Positions 11,554-23,567 of a stretch of 64,000 nt of DNA are shown here, in pieces. The stretch comes from Plantago major (taxonomy: Eukaryota; Streptophyta; Magnoliopsida; Lamiales; Plantaginaceae), in NCBI GenBank assembly GCA_026545765.1, contig CM048844.1, positions 54,842,932 to 54,906,931 of the forward strand, written 5' to 3'. Within the stretch, counting starts at the first letter, position 1; the number at the start of each line of letters is the position of its first letter. The notes beneath the pieces are model-generated. The model made no database searches. It saw only the letters and a list, made by a program, of their open reading frames with translations, and was not told the origin of the DNA. The position numbers and the translations under genes were made by a program.

Positions 11554-13168
11554 TTAGGGTGGATCTGCCAGAGCAAAAGTGAACCACAAGTGTGTACCAG
11601 GTTTACCACACCTACCACATAAGAAGCGACGCATTTTCTTTGGGCGTTCCTCGCCAGTTAAGGTGTACCGCTTGTGCTTAGGCTTTCCTAGGGCTCTTCT
11701 AATTAATGGTGGGAGTATAATTGGCTGGTTGTTGATATATTCCAGCCTCTCAGTTGTCGAGATGGGGTTGATATTATGCTTGTAGACCTCTCTGTAGGTT
11801 GATGCATTAAACACCGGATCAATGACTGATCGAAAATCCATTTATGTACGTGTTATAACAGCAATTCCGTGGATGCATGGAAATCCTCTAACTTGCCATT
11901 CATAGCAAGAACAGGTGTGCCTATGTAGATCAACCTGAAATTTATAAAAACAATGTTAAATAGACTTGCAATTCAGATATAAACATGCATCAAATATTCA
12001 CGAAAGTTAATTCAAATCTCGATCATACATAATTTCACAATCAGAACTGTGTAAATTTGTAATTCACAGGCATAATTAAGTTCTTCAATGTCGACCAAAA
12101 TGCACACATGATAAATGCATCAAGTTGTAACATGAAATCGTGATCCATGTGAGAATTGATGTAGTTGGTAAGTGTGAACGAACTTACAACACATGTTTTG
12201 GGTGATAAAACTTCAAAAATCCCATGTTGGTTTGTTTTGTTTGTTCCCCAAGCACCTGAAATGAATGCGTCTCCATTCCATTGATCTTCCATTGTTTTTG
12301 TCAGTGCCCCTGTCCATTTATCGCTCTCCTCCCTCCTTTCGTTAAACCATCTCATCAATTGCATCCTTATGGAATCAAACATGAAAGTAACCGATAAGCA
12401 GCGAGCTTCTAATATCCAGGAATTAAAAGACTCCGCCGCGGTACTTGTTAATTCTCTATATCGGTTAACGTCAGGAGCAAATGCTAATGCCCACTTGTCT
12501 CTTGGTAAGTCTTTGAGGAAATGCCTAGCATTCCTTCCTCCTTTCTGAATGAACCTTTCGATAGCTTCGTTAAATAACCTGATGTTGGGTGCGTGGGCAG
12601 CATCTTTCAACAACTTGCATAAGTGATTTTTCCGAACATCTGAGTAGATTCTCCCTTTGTACATGCCCTTCAGGTTCTTCATGAGGTGATACAAACAATA
12701 AAAATGAAGAGGTTTCTCGTAGATGTCATTGAAAGCAAGAATGACACCACCTGCCCTATCAGATACATACATTATCTCCTGATTGTGCATAACCGTTTCC
12801 TTGACCTTTTGGAGGAACCATTTCCAGTTATCGGCATTTTCACCATTGACAAGTGCAATTGCAACTGGGAATAATCCTGTGAAGCATGATTGTCTGACAT
12901 GATTAGCAAAGCATGCCTAGAATTGAGAATGCTTGTATTGCTTATGAGTGTGATTGAGTAATAGCATAGAACTGTATGAAATGAAGAATGGAAAAAACTA
13001 ACCGTTATTGTCGTCCTTTGCAGTTGCTGATAGAAGTGTTCCCTTGAAACGGTTTTTCATTAACGTACCATCCATGAATAGAATTGAACGACATTGTTTA
13101 AAACCTTCGAGGCTTCAATTGAAAGCAAGAAAGAAACGGCTAAATCTATTGGTGTTTGGTTCTGTTTT
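11554..13168 (-). pseudogene. MuDR/MULE transposase, C-terminal half (catalytic core, SWIM, zinc knuckle)
   Basis: Minus-strand exons can be read at 13168-13003, 12876-12188 and from 11934 downward, with GT..AG introns at 13002-12877 and 12187-11935. The first ends in FMDGTLMKNRFKGTLL, the block with the first catalytic Asp region. The second starts LFPVAIALVNGENADNW and continues through the transposase core. The third carries a SWIM zinc finger (TCSCYEWQVRGFPCIHG, i.e. CxC…CxH) and a C-terminal CGRCGKPG knuckle after GKPKHKR. Breaks: TGA at 13115-13117, TAA at 11842-11844, and insertion of a copia element exactly after 13168. Its N-terminal half resumes at 17579. It would have cut and pasted MULE DNA in the nucleus. 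Confidence 0.85.
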
Positions 13169-13862
13169 TGTGAAGTTTTTTGGGTTGTTTCGAAGATTCC
13201 AGTTTCTGAGGATCGACTTGAAAGTTTTCAGATTTACAGGGACTGAAATGCAAGGTTTCAGTTTTATAGGGACTTAATTTCGAAGGTTTCGGAAGTACAG
13301 GGATCTGATTGGAAAACTTGAAGAGTTTGGTGGTTTCCTAGTCAAATTAGAGGAAGAAAACGTAATAGTAATTTGGATAAGTGAAGACACGTTTTTCTTC
13401 CTTTGTCAGTTAGTTTCCAATTCACTGTAGCATTCAGTTTCCTATTCCTATTCGATGTTCCTGTTTGTGTGGCTATATAAACAGAGCATCATCGATGAGA
13501 GCTGAATAGATCAGAATTCAGAAGCAATCAAGAGCATCGATCCAAGGCAGAGATCGATCAGATACAAGCTTATATCTTCCAGTTTCTTGTGCTATTCTTC
13601 GTGTTTAGAATAGTGATTATTAGCTGAAGTTGTGAGGATTGTGTAGTAGAATTCAGGACGTAATTCTGGGTCAATTTCTCTGTAACTTAGCTGGTTCGAG
13701 GAAGGTTGTGGAGTAATGAAATTCGTTGATTCTCCGTGGACGTAGATTGGATTTATTCAATCGAACCACGTTAAATTGTGTTTGTGTTTTATTGCTTTGA
13801 TTGGTAATTGTTTGTCAAGTAGTTGATTGGTTTTATTGCGATCTTGGTTCGAATACTTAACA
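13169..13862 (+). repeat. 5' LTR of copia 1 (694 bp)
   Basis: Begins TGTGAAG and ends AACA. It carries a clear TATA box, ctatataaaca, at about 13473-13483, which would drive transcription of the element. It differs from the 3' LTR at many scattered positions plus a few small indels. Confidence 0.9.
13474..13481 (+). promoter_or_regulatory. LTR promoter TATA box of copia 1
   Basis: TATATAAA in the 5' LTR, repeated at 17199-17206 in the 3' LTR. Transcription would be expected to start about 30 bp downstream, inside the LTR. Confidence 0.6.
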
Positions 13863-13926
13863 AGTGGCGGCGTCTGTGGGAAGAAGGAGCTGTGTTCGAT
13901 CAGTGATTGCGGAGTTGTGATCAACT

Positions 13927-14937
13927 ATGGGTTCAACAAGGTTTGACATTGACATGTTTACAGGTGCAAACGATTTTGCACTGTGGAAGATCAAGATGGA
14001 GGCTATCTTGACTCAGCAAGGCGTGGAGATGGCATTGTTGCCTCGTAGCGAAGTTCCTGAAACAATTACAGACCATGAGTTAAAGATTTTCTCAGGGAAG
14101 GCCAGAAGTACAATCATATTGAGTTTGGGTGATGAACCATTAAGGGAGGTTGCTAAGGAGAAAACTGCAGTTGATATGTGGAAGAAGCTAGAATCGTTGT
14201 ATCAAACACGATCTTTAGCTAGGAGATTATGTATGAAATCACAACTGTATTCTTACAGGATGGATCCAGATAGGAACATTCTTGAGCAACTGGCTATGTT
14301 CAACAAAACTCTTGATGAGATTGATAGCATTGAAGATTCAAAGCTTCCTGATGAAGATAAAGCAATAATTTTGCTTAATTCTCTACCTAAGTCTTATGAG
14401 AGCATCAGGGATGCAATTGCATTCACAGGCCAAAAGAAGGTTACATTGGAGGAAGTTCAATGTTTAATCAGGCAGAAGGAGCAACAAAAGGAGACAGCTA
14501 AGGTAGAGGCATCTGGTGAGGGTCTCATGGTCAGGAACAATAACTACAAGCCTAAGTTTCAACCACAGTACCAGAAGAACAAGGGAAAAGCACCAGTTGG
14601 TGGTGGTTTTGCAAACAAGGAAACCAGGATTTGTCATCACCTTGAAGAGACCAGTCACCTAAAGAAAAACTGTTTCTTGTTAAAGAGACAAAAGGACAAT
14701 GAAGGTGGAGGGAGTACTTCCCATGAGTTTGCAGGAAATATTGAGTATGATGGGGATGTGTTAAATATCACAGATGAGGTGATAAATATCCCAGGAGGAG
14801 TGTTAAATGTCACAGATCAAGCCAACGATAAATGGGTTCTTGATTCTGGATGCACATTCCATATTTGTCCATATAAGGAGTGGTTTACCAATTGGATGTT
14901 AGCTATGGAGGCACAGTTATGCTGGGGAATGATATGA
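13927..14937 (+). pseudogene. GAG and start of protease of copia 1
   Basis: The 336-codon frame begins MGSTRFDIDMFTGANDF and has the plant copia gag domain (…WKKLESLYQ…, …LLNSLPKSYES…), which forms the virus-like particle. A zinc knuckle is present but damaged: CHHLEETSHLKKNC keeps the first Cys, the His and the last Cys but has Leu in place of the second Cys. The protease active site WVLDSGCTFHI follows near residue 305. The frame then breaks and the polyprotein continues in another frame from about 14880. The ATG lies 64 bp after the LTR. Confidence 0.85.
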
Positions 14938-16376
14938 TATGCAACATTCAAGGTGTTGGTGACATAAAGCTCAGAATGGATGATGAATCTGTGAAGACAC
15001 TCACAGATGTTAGGTATATTCCTGAGCTCAGAAGAAATCTAATCTCTCTTGGTACATTAGAGCAGAAAGGATATAGATTTAGCTCAGAGAATGGTGTGCT
15101 TACTGTGTATAATAAGGATGCATCTGCTGTCATGAGTGGCATAAGGAGGAATAAGCTCTACTATATGAGGTGTAGGGTGATTATTGGTGATGTATCAGTA
15201 GCTAGTATGGATGATACTGAGCTATGGCACAGGAGAATGGCACATGTAAGTGAGAAGGGGTTGATTGAGTTGCAGAAGAAGCAGGTATTTGATACAAGCA
15301 AGATTGAGAAGCTAAGAACCTGTGAGCAATGTATTATGGGAAAAGCTAAAAGGACCCCCTTCCCAACTGGTATACATACCAGTAGTGCTCCTCTAGATTA
15401 TATACATGCAGATCTATGGGGACCTGCAAAAGTGCAAACAAAAGGTGGAGGTAGATATTTCCTTCCACTGATAGATGACTACACAAGGAGAGTGTGGGTG
15501 TATGTGCTGATAAACAAGAGTGATGCATTCTCTAGATTCAAAGAGTGGTGTGCAGAGGTCGAGCTGGAAAAGGGCTTGAAAGTTAAAGTGTTGAGAACTG
15601 ATAATGGTTTAGAGTTCTTGTCAAAGGAATTCAACAAGTTCTGCATGGATAAAGGTATTAAGAGACACAGAACAATACCTGGTACTCCTCAACAAAATGG
15701 TTTAGTTGAGAGGATGAATAGAACTCTTCTAGAGAGAACTAGATGCATCATGTTTCAAGGTGGAGTTCCTAAGTCCTTCTGGGGTGAAGCTGTAAGTACT
15801 GTGTGTTACCTAATCAATAAAACTCCATCATCAGCCATACAGATGAAAACTCCTGATGAATTGTGGTATGGAGATGCGAAGGAATACTCACACTTAAGAG
15901 TATTTGGTTGTCTAGCATATGTACATGTCAGGCAGGACAAACTTGAGCCAAGGGCATTGAAATGCATTTTCTTGGGCTATCCTAAGGGTGTGAAGGGATA
16001 CAAGCTGTGGTGTATTGAGAAGAATGCCCAGAAGGTAATTATTAGCAGGGATGTAATGTTCGAAGAAGATGTGTTCCCATACAAGAACATTGATCATCAC
16101 CTGGAAACTGATATAAAGGAGTTTAAAGATTCTGAGATTGAGGTGGAGCTTATGAGAATAAATGATCAAGTTAAAGAAAACCACGAAGTGGTGAGTGATT
16201 CTCATGTTCAAGAAGATGCAAGTGACCAGCCTAACAACTCAACTGGAGTTGAAATATCACAAAGCTCACCTGTGAGGAATAATACAGCACAGAGATCTCA
16301 TACCAGGATTAATACGAGTCCAACTACCACAACTAGTATTTCTACACAGGAACAACAAGCTCCAGAAGTTACCTGA
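14880..16376 (+). pseudogene. Protease remainder and integrase of copia 1
   Basis: This frame continues the polyprotein after a frameshift. It contains the gag-pre-integrase region, an HHCC zinc-binding segment (LWHRRMAH…CEQC), and the integrase core with the expected acidic residues (HADLWGP, LRTDNGLEF, NGLVERMNRTLLERTR), then the GYPKGVKGYK block. It ends at TGA 16374-16376 in the linker before reverse transcriptase. The integrase would join cDNA to host DNA. The catalytic triad looks intact, but the polyprotein is split. Confidence 0.85.
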
Positions 16377-16405
16377 CCACTCGAGAATAGAAACCACGAG
16401 AAGGA

Positions 16406-16781
16406 ATGTGGTACGATTCTGAAGAAATCGAAACTTCCGGTGTGAGAGATAGAGAGAGAGCGGCTAAACCTACGAATATGTATGGTTTTAGCAACATGGT
16501 GGCAGATTCACTAAGTACCTGTTATGATATTAAATATCAAGAGCCTCAAAATTTCACAGAAGCAAGTACAGGAGTAAAGAAGTCTCTATGGATTAAAACA
16601 AAGCCTTAGGCAGTGGTACAGAAAGTTCAGTGAGTATATGGAAGAAATTGGTTTCATTAAATCTGCGTATGATAGCTGTGTGTACTTGAAGAAAGAGAAT
16701 GCTGCAGATATGTTGACAAAGGTGTTAAATCCAACTAAGTTCTTACATTGTTTGAATTTAGTTGGTGTCTCAAAGTGTTGA
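16406..16781 (+). pseudogene. Scrambled reverse transcriptase/RNase H remnant of copia 1
   Basis: Only short pieces remain. At about 16612-16695 a reverse-transcriptase fragment (QWYRKFSEYMEEIGF…) runs directly into the RNase H C-terminal sequence (AADMLTKVLNPTKF…). The YVDD catalytic segment and most of RNase H are deleted between them. The element could not have made its own reverse transcriptase. Confidence 0.7.
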
Positions 16782-16891
16782 GGGTTGCCAGCATTGTGTG
16801 CTGGAGCTATTGTCCATCAAAGGATGATAGTGATGAAGAGAAAGTGAGATGAATGAAGTTACTCCTGTTATCTTCTCAACAAGGTGGAGAT

Positions 16892-17578
16892 TGTGAAGTT
16901 TTTTGGGTTGTTTCGAAGATTCCAGATTTTACAGGGATCGGATTGAAAGTTTTCAGATTTACAGGGACTGAAATGCAAGGTTTCAGTTTTACAGGGACTT
17001 AATTTCGAAGGTTTTGGAAGTACAGGGATCTGATTGGAAAACTTGAAGAGTTTGGTGGTTTCCTAGTCAAATTAGAGGAAGAAAACGTAATAGTAATTTG
17101 GATAAGTGAAGACACGTTTTTCTTCCTTTGTCTGTTAGTTTCCAATTCACTGTAGCATTCAGTTTCCTATTCCTATTCGATGTTCCTGTTTGTGCGGCTA
17201 TATAAACAGAGCATCATCGATGAGAGCTGAATAGATCAGAATTCAGAAGCAATTAAGAGCATCGATCCAAGGCAGAGATCGATACAAGTCGTTATCTTCC
17301 GTTCTTGTGCTATTCTTCGTGTTTAGAATAGTGATTATTAAGTGAAGTTGTGAAGATTGTGTAGTAGAATTCGGGACGTAATTAAGGTCAATTTCTCCGT
17401 AATTTACCGGTTCGAGGAAGGTTGTGGAGTAATAAAATTCGTTGATTATCCGTGGACGTAGATTGGATTTATTCAATCGAACCACGTTAAATTGTGTTTG
17501 TGTTTTATTGCTTTGATTGGTAATTGTTTGTCAAGTAGTTGATTGGTTTTATTGCGATCTTGGTTCGAATACTTAACA
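16892..17578 (+). repeat. 3' LTR of copia 1 (687 bp)
   Basis: Begins TGTGAAG and ends AACA at 17578, and is preceded by the purine tract aaggtggaga. The MULE transposase reading frame resumes on the minus strand immediately beyond it. Confidence 0.9.
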
Positions 17579-19547
17579 GTTTCTAATGATACAATACTAC
17601 CAGGATTAGTACGCAGCAGAGCTTCTTTATACCAACTCATTGAAGGAGTCTTCATATGAACCAAATAGAGCTCCCCTTGCCACTTCAAGCCCCCTCCACA
17701 CATTATCATACGAGATTGTTAATGCATAATCTCCTAGAAATGAAGCTCTCAATGTAGTTGCAGTGATGGCAGGTGTGGCATGTACAGCATTTGTTATCAA
17801 ATCCCCAATTACCCTACAGCCAATTCTACTGGAGTCATTCACACTGAGAGAAAGTTTGCACTTGTGAACTAAATTTGCATCTTTCAAAACAAACTTCTCA
17901 GTGGTTGAACACAAAGCTCCTTTGACATACCAATCACAATTACCCTCTTCATGCCACTTCCAGATCGATGTGACGTATTGTTTGTCATTCCTCTTATATA
18001 CATACTTGAATCCTCGCTTTGCAGCATACTTCACCAACTTTTCCCTGAATTCAAGCACACCTCCATCAAATCTTTGACCAACTGTAGAAATCATTGTGGT
18101 CCATCTATCGGTTTTGAAAGATGGCCTGTCATGAATTGGTGCGACATCGTAAATTGATTTATTAGTGGTTGCTCCAGGCCAAAACTCTCCAGTTCTTTCC
18201 CTCTCATTGTGTCGCTGACGAGCTGATTGAGGAAGTATTGGTTCCACGGTTAATTGGGGTTGCTGGACTACTATGGAATTAGGAAGTGTGTAGTTAGCCT
18301 GTGGTGCGGGAAATGTATATTTCCCTTTTTCTTTTGCTGCAGGATCGGGCATTGTGTCCATTGCTGCAGGATCGGGCATTGTGTCAAATGTTGCGGCATT
18401 GAAAGGAGATGTAATATCAATTGGTTCAATGTTCAAATCTATGTCATTGAAAAGAGACTTAGGCTTGACGAGGTGTTTCTGTTGGGGATTGTTAGGAGTT
18501 GAACCAATAGCTCGGAATACACGGTTTCCTATGGAGAATGACTGCTGCTGGGTGTAGTTTGGAGTCACTTGTGCTGGTGTGAATGGCTGGGAAGAGGAAT
18601 CCATGTTCAGTGTATTGCAAATGGGTTGGTTAGGTGTTCAGGAGAGCATAACAAAGAACTGGATAGGATAGGTTCTGAGCATGATATATATACTATCTTA
18701 TGCTCCAGCATTTGACATACAAGTACCATGGTTGAGTAGTCTGCTTGTGAAAATAGAGAACATTTTTCATTCTTCCTAACCTCATAATGGAATGTCTTAG
18801 GCATTTGAGTACCTAATAGCAATTTTTCTGTAAATGCAATATGAGAATGTAGTTGAGTGAGTTATAAAAAATGCAAACATGAGACACAGTTAATGCATTG
18901 GGCTTGAGGCTTAGTACAAATGCATTTAGGAGACATATGGCATGTACGAGTGCTACTAAAATGTAAATCATACTTTACAGCTGAAACAGGCAAAACTTCA
19001 TTTAATTCGTCTCCCAATAATAACTGCATAATAATCTTCCTTGTGTTCAGACAAAATAAATGCAAATTAAAAGAAATTCTTCACCATAACTTCATTCTGG
19101 AGACACAATGAATTAGTCTGAAAGTCACAAATATTCATTAAATTGGGCTCCAACTGCATGTTTACATACATAAATGCGTAAATTATATAGTCCACAAAAA
19201 TCATTCAATTAGGGCTCAAATCATTTATCACAATCGTAACTGTGTAATTCTCTAATTTACAGGAATAATGAAGTTCTCAATCTATACATAAAAAATTTTG
19301 AAATCATAACTTTGAAAGTCTCTGATTTATACCCTATCTAGTTCATCATTCCAGTTTCCCCAAATTGCATTTTGTAATAACAGTATGAGGGAAACAAATT
19401 CAATAATCCAAATGATAAAGAACTCATTTCAGGAAAAACTAACACACCTTGACAAATACGGGAGAAGCATTCGAAGGTCGGGGCCTCAGCTAAATGCAGC
19501 GTACAAGAATTCTTGCCGGAAGTGACGAGTATAGCGAAATCGGCCAT
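17579..19547 (-). pseudogene. MuDR/MULE transposase, N-terminal half (DNA-binding domain)
   Basis: On the minus strand the frame 18604-17627 carries the MuDR-type DNA-binding domain (…VGQRFDGGVLEFREKL…YAAKRGFKY…CDWYVKG…HKCKLS…). It is preceded by a Pro/Gln-rich linker in which a 27-bp unit is repeated (18334-18387, encoding MPDPAA twice). About 17627-17640 the frame shifts by one into WYKEALLRTNPGS, the next conserved MULE block, and then meets the copia insertion. Upstream frames near 18607-18822, 18862-19065 and 19448-19547 (MADFAILVTSGKNS…) look like N-terminal exons, but their phases do not all agree. It joins the half at 11554-13168. Confidence 0.8.
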
Positions 19548-20280
19548 TTTTATGAATTTCTCTGTCTTTCCAGGTGTGGGTTTTTCAAATGTACAATGAA
19601 GTCTATTTTATGGTAAATTAATTCATTTGCATTTTATAGTCAACCACAAACAGTAAAAAACAGATATTAGCATGTACTTCACACAGGAATAGGCGCAGGG
19701 ACCTATATGCAAATATGATTTGCAAGCTATATAGATATTCGTATGTTAGACAGGCCATTTCGTATGAAATATCTGTGAGTATTTACATGTAGTAGCTACT
19801 ACAAGCCAATTGCCAAATTACGTATTGGGGAAGAAAAAAAGCCTTAAAGTAACACCATTTGTATGAAATGATGTGATTTGTACAATTTTCAAGCTTTTGT
19901 TTTTATGATAGTGGCTAATTCTCCATTTAAATGCCTAATTTATCAATGGGCATATCAAATATGAGTACATTGTGAATCCCAAAATTTTTCTTAAATCATT
20001 TAATATTTAAACATCAATATAAGGTACATACCCACCATAAATAGTCTATGAATTTCTTATTTTCATCAAATTGATTTTAAAAAAAATCATTATGCCATAC
20101 ATGTGTATACGTTTTTTCAATCTAATTAATTATAGCAGATTTTTTGAACTTCTTTTTTCATGATTATAAGAAATCTAATTATAGTAGCACTTTTGAATTT
20201 TCTCCTTTATTATAATGAATTTAATTATAGTAGTTCTTCTTAATTTCTAATGTACCAACTACATACTACTTTATATACTA
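19548..20280. other. AT-rich spacer between MULE and Helitron
   Basis: No gene is seen. The sequence is very AT-rich. It probably contains the unrecognised right end of the MULE. Confidence 0.4.
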
Positions 20281-20310
20281 CTAGTTAATGGCCCGTCGAT
20301 ACTCGACGGG
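20281..20310 (-). terminator. Helitron 3' terminus: hairpin plus CTAG end
   Basis: The stem CCCGTCGA/TCGACGGG (20292-20299 and 20303-20310) has a 3-base loop. Reading on the minus strand it is followed seven bases later by the terminal CTAG at 20284-20281 and then a T. A GC hairpin about 10 bases before a CTRR end, inserted next to T, is the canonical rolling-circle terminator of Helitrons. Confidence 0.82.
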
Positions 20311-22300
20311 GCATGGAGAAAAAATTTAAAATAAGAAATAAATAAATTTTGTATAATAACATGTTGAAGTTGTGGAACATATAAAAACTGCAAGGTGACA
20401 AAATGCACGATCTAATCGCTTCAACATTGCATCGGAAATCACCCATTTCTATAGAAAAGTGCATAATGTAAATTAGTGAAATTGACCACAACCATATATA
20501 AAATACACATAAAGATAAAATTTACACACAATTTGTCGAACACTTCTCTATAAACATTCTACAATGAAAACATGTTCGAGACCATTCTCAAAATTATCTT
20601 CCCTAGCAATGCTATATGCGCTCAAATTTTTAATGCTATCTCTAGACATTTTTTGACATGACAAATTGATTTATATCATCAAGTATTTCATTTGTAGGTG
20701 CAAGAATATCCCGGTGATGAAATATACATGGTTAAGTGATGGATCACCTAAGTGATACAACAACAATGGATATGTAGTATCTACAATAGTTGGAATATGA
20801 TGACTTACTATTCAAATAAGTAAACGCTCGAGAATCTTGATATCAACCCACAGTCATTAGGTTCAGCGGCAATGCCCTCACCTACCTATGTTATCCACTC
20901 AGCAAATTCTTCCGTCTTTTAAATTTCAAAAGATGACGAACCAGATTGTATAGGATTAAATTAGACGTAAAAAATGATAAGTTGAATATGATATATGTGG
21001 TATATAGATAAGACGGGCCATCACATCCTTCAAGCTCCTATCGATCGCTTCAAACAATGTCGGTTTGTCATGGGAGCCTTAACCCAACTATAAGTCGAGC
21101 CTCCTTGAGCAGTCATGTGACCTCTGAATCATGATCTTATTGCATGTTGAGTCATCGTCATTTGCAATGGTATTACGAACCTCAAATATGCTGGGTTATT
21201 CTCCTACCTTTATAAAGGAGTGATGCAATCCCACTTGACACAACTGGAAGTACAATATCTTCTCTAGCCCTCAAACCAGAACACATCGTTCTCCATATAA
21301 AGGTTTTTTTGGTCCCTCCGTAGATTTATAAGAAGAATACTTCGTCATTTTGACATCGACAATAGACATAATTTCATATATGGGACATTATCCATCGGTC
21401 AATTGTGGGTTTAAACCAACGTGCTATGCTCCATTGCAACTATAACATAGAACATCTAATACAAAATGAAGAGTGGGTATAATAGCAATGTTTTTCTTTT
21501 TTAATTTTTCATCAGTGATTTGCAAACCTGGATGGAGAGTTCTCTCTCGTTACATGACAATTACATACAAAATTTAAGCTGTTTGTCATTGGATGTGGGA
21601 ATTTGTAATATAGTCTTTTAAATTATTGTACCAGAATTACTGAGTATCCTTTGTTGATTGTATATAATGTCGTCTGATAATAAATTCCATGTTTTGTTCC
21701 ACAGTTCCTCAGGCCTCGACATATTGCGTGATAATAACATGGTTATGAAAAAGTGACGTAAAAAACTCGTAAATCCCCATGACTTGCCCCTTTCAAACCA
21801 TTAATATACTCCCCATCATTGGATAAGAGGCCCATAGCTTCACATGCATCCTTGTGATATTTGTGCACAACACAGTCAACACCATTATACTGAAACCTTG
21901 TCTCTTTATTTACATACGAACTATATTTTATGTTCATTTTTCCAACATTGATAGCGAGGAATTTTAGCATAAGTCAGCTTCCGGGCTCGAGGATCTATTT
22001 TTTTCAGCTCGAACTACTGCAAGAACTGCGATTGTTTGACATTGACTTTGTTGACGACATCTGGCATGCATTCACCATCTTTGAAAGGAACAAACTGCTC
22101 ATTCTCCAAATGAAAACGACAATCGCTTAACAACATAAATTGTATAATGCAGTGGGACTCTAATATCCTCCACATTGCTTTGCATGAAGACATATAACGA
22201 CAGTCCATATGTCTCATGGTCTTATCCTCATTTTCTCGATCAATGAAATTAACCCAATTTTATCTCTCCCTTTGAATATATACTTGAAGGGATGTAGTAT
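20281..22300 (-). mobile_element. Helitron remnant A (3' portion)
   Basis: Minus-strand fragments match successive parts of a Helitron Rep/helicase protein: 22217-22014 (DCRYMSSCKAMWRIL…FHLENEQFVPF), 21970-21743 (HKDACEAMGLLSNDGEYI) and about 20950-20650 (EEFAEWI…, ILAPTNEILDDINQFV). The helicase ATP-binding core is missing, and several stops and frame changes break the rest. The element ends at a typical Helitron 3' terminus at 20281. Helitrons transpose by rolling-circle replication using a HUH nuclease-helicase. Confidence 0.78.
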
Positions 22301-22378
22301 TGTCCATGCTATTACAGTATTCCATGTTGATATTTGAGCATCAAATGGAAGTTATGTGAAAATGTGTATCTATGTTTC

Positions 22379-22380
<2 letters not shown>

Positions 22381-22435
<55 letters not shown>

Positions 22436-22457
22436 TTAATAATAATAATAATAATAA
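22381..22457. repeat. (AAT)n microsatellite
   Basis: About 25 units of AAT with one imperfect unit lie within the Helitron region. It generates a meaningless poly-isoleucine open frame. Confidence 0.95.
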
Positions 22458-22594
22458 TGCTAATGATAATGATAATAACAGACGACATAAATAAAGGCTT
22501 TGAAAATATAAATCACGTAAAATAAATTATCATATATAAAATAATATAATGAATTATAATCCATGATAAGAGATATGGATTAGAAAATTAGATA

Positions 22595-22835
22595 CTCCCT
22601 CCGTTTTAGTTTCATCTTCCTGCATTCTATTTTGATCCGTCTCAACTTCATCTTCCCACCCCTTAAATGAAAAATCTCCCTCCTACTTTATATGCTATAT
22701 TTCCTACTTAATTCACTATTTGTCATACTTTATTCACTCCCTTTCCTACTTTATCACCATCTCTCCTACTTTCTTCATTTTTCTCTTAAATCTTGTTCCC
22801 GAACCTACAGGAAGAGGAAACCGGAATGGAGGGAG
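22595..22835. mobile_element. Stowaway-like MITE, 241 bp
   Basis: The ends CTCCCTCCG… and …GGAATGGAGGGAG are inverted repeats flanked by TA dinucleotides (22593-22594 and 22836-22837), as expected for Tc1/mariner-derived Stowaway MITEs. It separates the two Helitron fragments. Related copies are at 39123, 46740 and 47243. Confidence 0.87.
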
Positions 22836-22849
22836 TATATGTTAATTTA

Positions 22850-23420
22850 TTTTGAAAATAATTTGGATCAAGATATGGATTAGATATATGCTCAAGTAAG
22901 CACTTATATGTGCTTTGGACCATGGTAGGAATATGAACACTCACTTCTTGAAGAAGAATTTTCCTCTGGCATCTTGATATCAATCTCCCCGTCATTATCA
23001 CCGCCAGCAACTCCATCACCAACCTGTAGTATCCACTATGCGAATTCTCCTCTAGTCTCCTGAATCTCATTTGTTAATGTACCAGCGTAAAAAAAATAAA
23101 AAACACACTTAATAAAATATAAAGAAAGATACAAATTACTAAAATCAAGATTATCATAAGTGAAAAAAATATTCAGTTACCTAAAATCGCAGGTTCTTTA
23201 TAAGTCTGAGTACCTCACGTGAATCTAAAATATTGGATGAACATATTGCTGTATTAACAATGACAGATCTAAACCCTCGCGGAACCACTGGCAGTATCTG
23301 TTTAAAGTCTCCGCCAAATACAATAATCAAACCACCGAATTGTGTGGCTAGTCGATGCATAACATTTCTCAAACACCTATCACACGCTTCGAACTAATGC
23401 ATATCAAAATACACTTTGGA
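22850..23420 (-). mobile_element. Helitron remnant B (helicase core fragment)
   Basis: The minus-strand frame 23372-23181 reads RNVMHRLATQFGG followed by FGGDFKQILPVVPRG and REVLRLIKNLRF, the PIF1-type helicase motifs of plant Helitrons. Downstream, about 23070-22935, comes the next helicase block with VGDGVAGG and IDIKMPEE. Remnant A also contains a version of this last block, so B is a second copy or rearranged piece rather than a simple continuation of A. Confidence 0.75.
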
Positions 23421-23504
23421 AAAAAACTGAACAATATGAATGCTCGATAGTTCCACATCAGCATGACACATGGATATGCTTAGAGCGTTTGAAAATGTCT
23501 TCTT

Positions 23505-23567
23505 TATATATATATATATATATATCTATATATATATATATATATCTATATATATATATATATATAT
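23505..23567. repeat. (TA)n tract with CTATA interruptions
   Basis: Low-complexity dinucleotide repeat. No other feature is associated with it. Confidence 0.9.

Larger units (their letters stand above)
13169..17578 (+). mobile_element. Ty1/copia retrotransposon 1 (internally deleted), inside the MULE transposase gene
   Basis: Two LTRs (13169-13862 and 16892-17578) begin TGTGAAG and end CTTAACA and are roughly 95% identical by eye. Flanking 5-mers are GTTTT and GTTTC, an imperfect target duplication. After the left LTR comes agtggcggcgtctgtggg, the primer-site position; aaggtggaga precedes the right LTR as polypurine tract. Gene order GAG, protease, integrase marks the copia superfamily. Most of reverse transcriptase and RNase H is missing. 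It is in opposite orientation to the host MULE gene. Confidence 0.9.

Noticed and set aside
12041..12187. C-terminal extension of the MULE transposase frame (…SSFTLTNYINSHMD…)
   Set aside because: It is downstream of a GTAAGT donor at 12187-12182; splicing to 11934 gives the expected SWIM finger directly.
22334..22525. Open frame rich in isoleucine
   Set aside because: It is the translation of an (AAT)n microsatellite.
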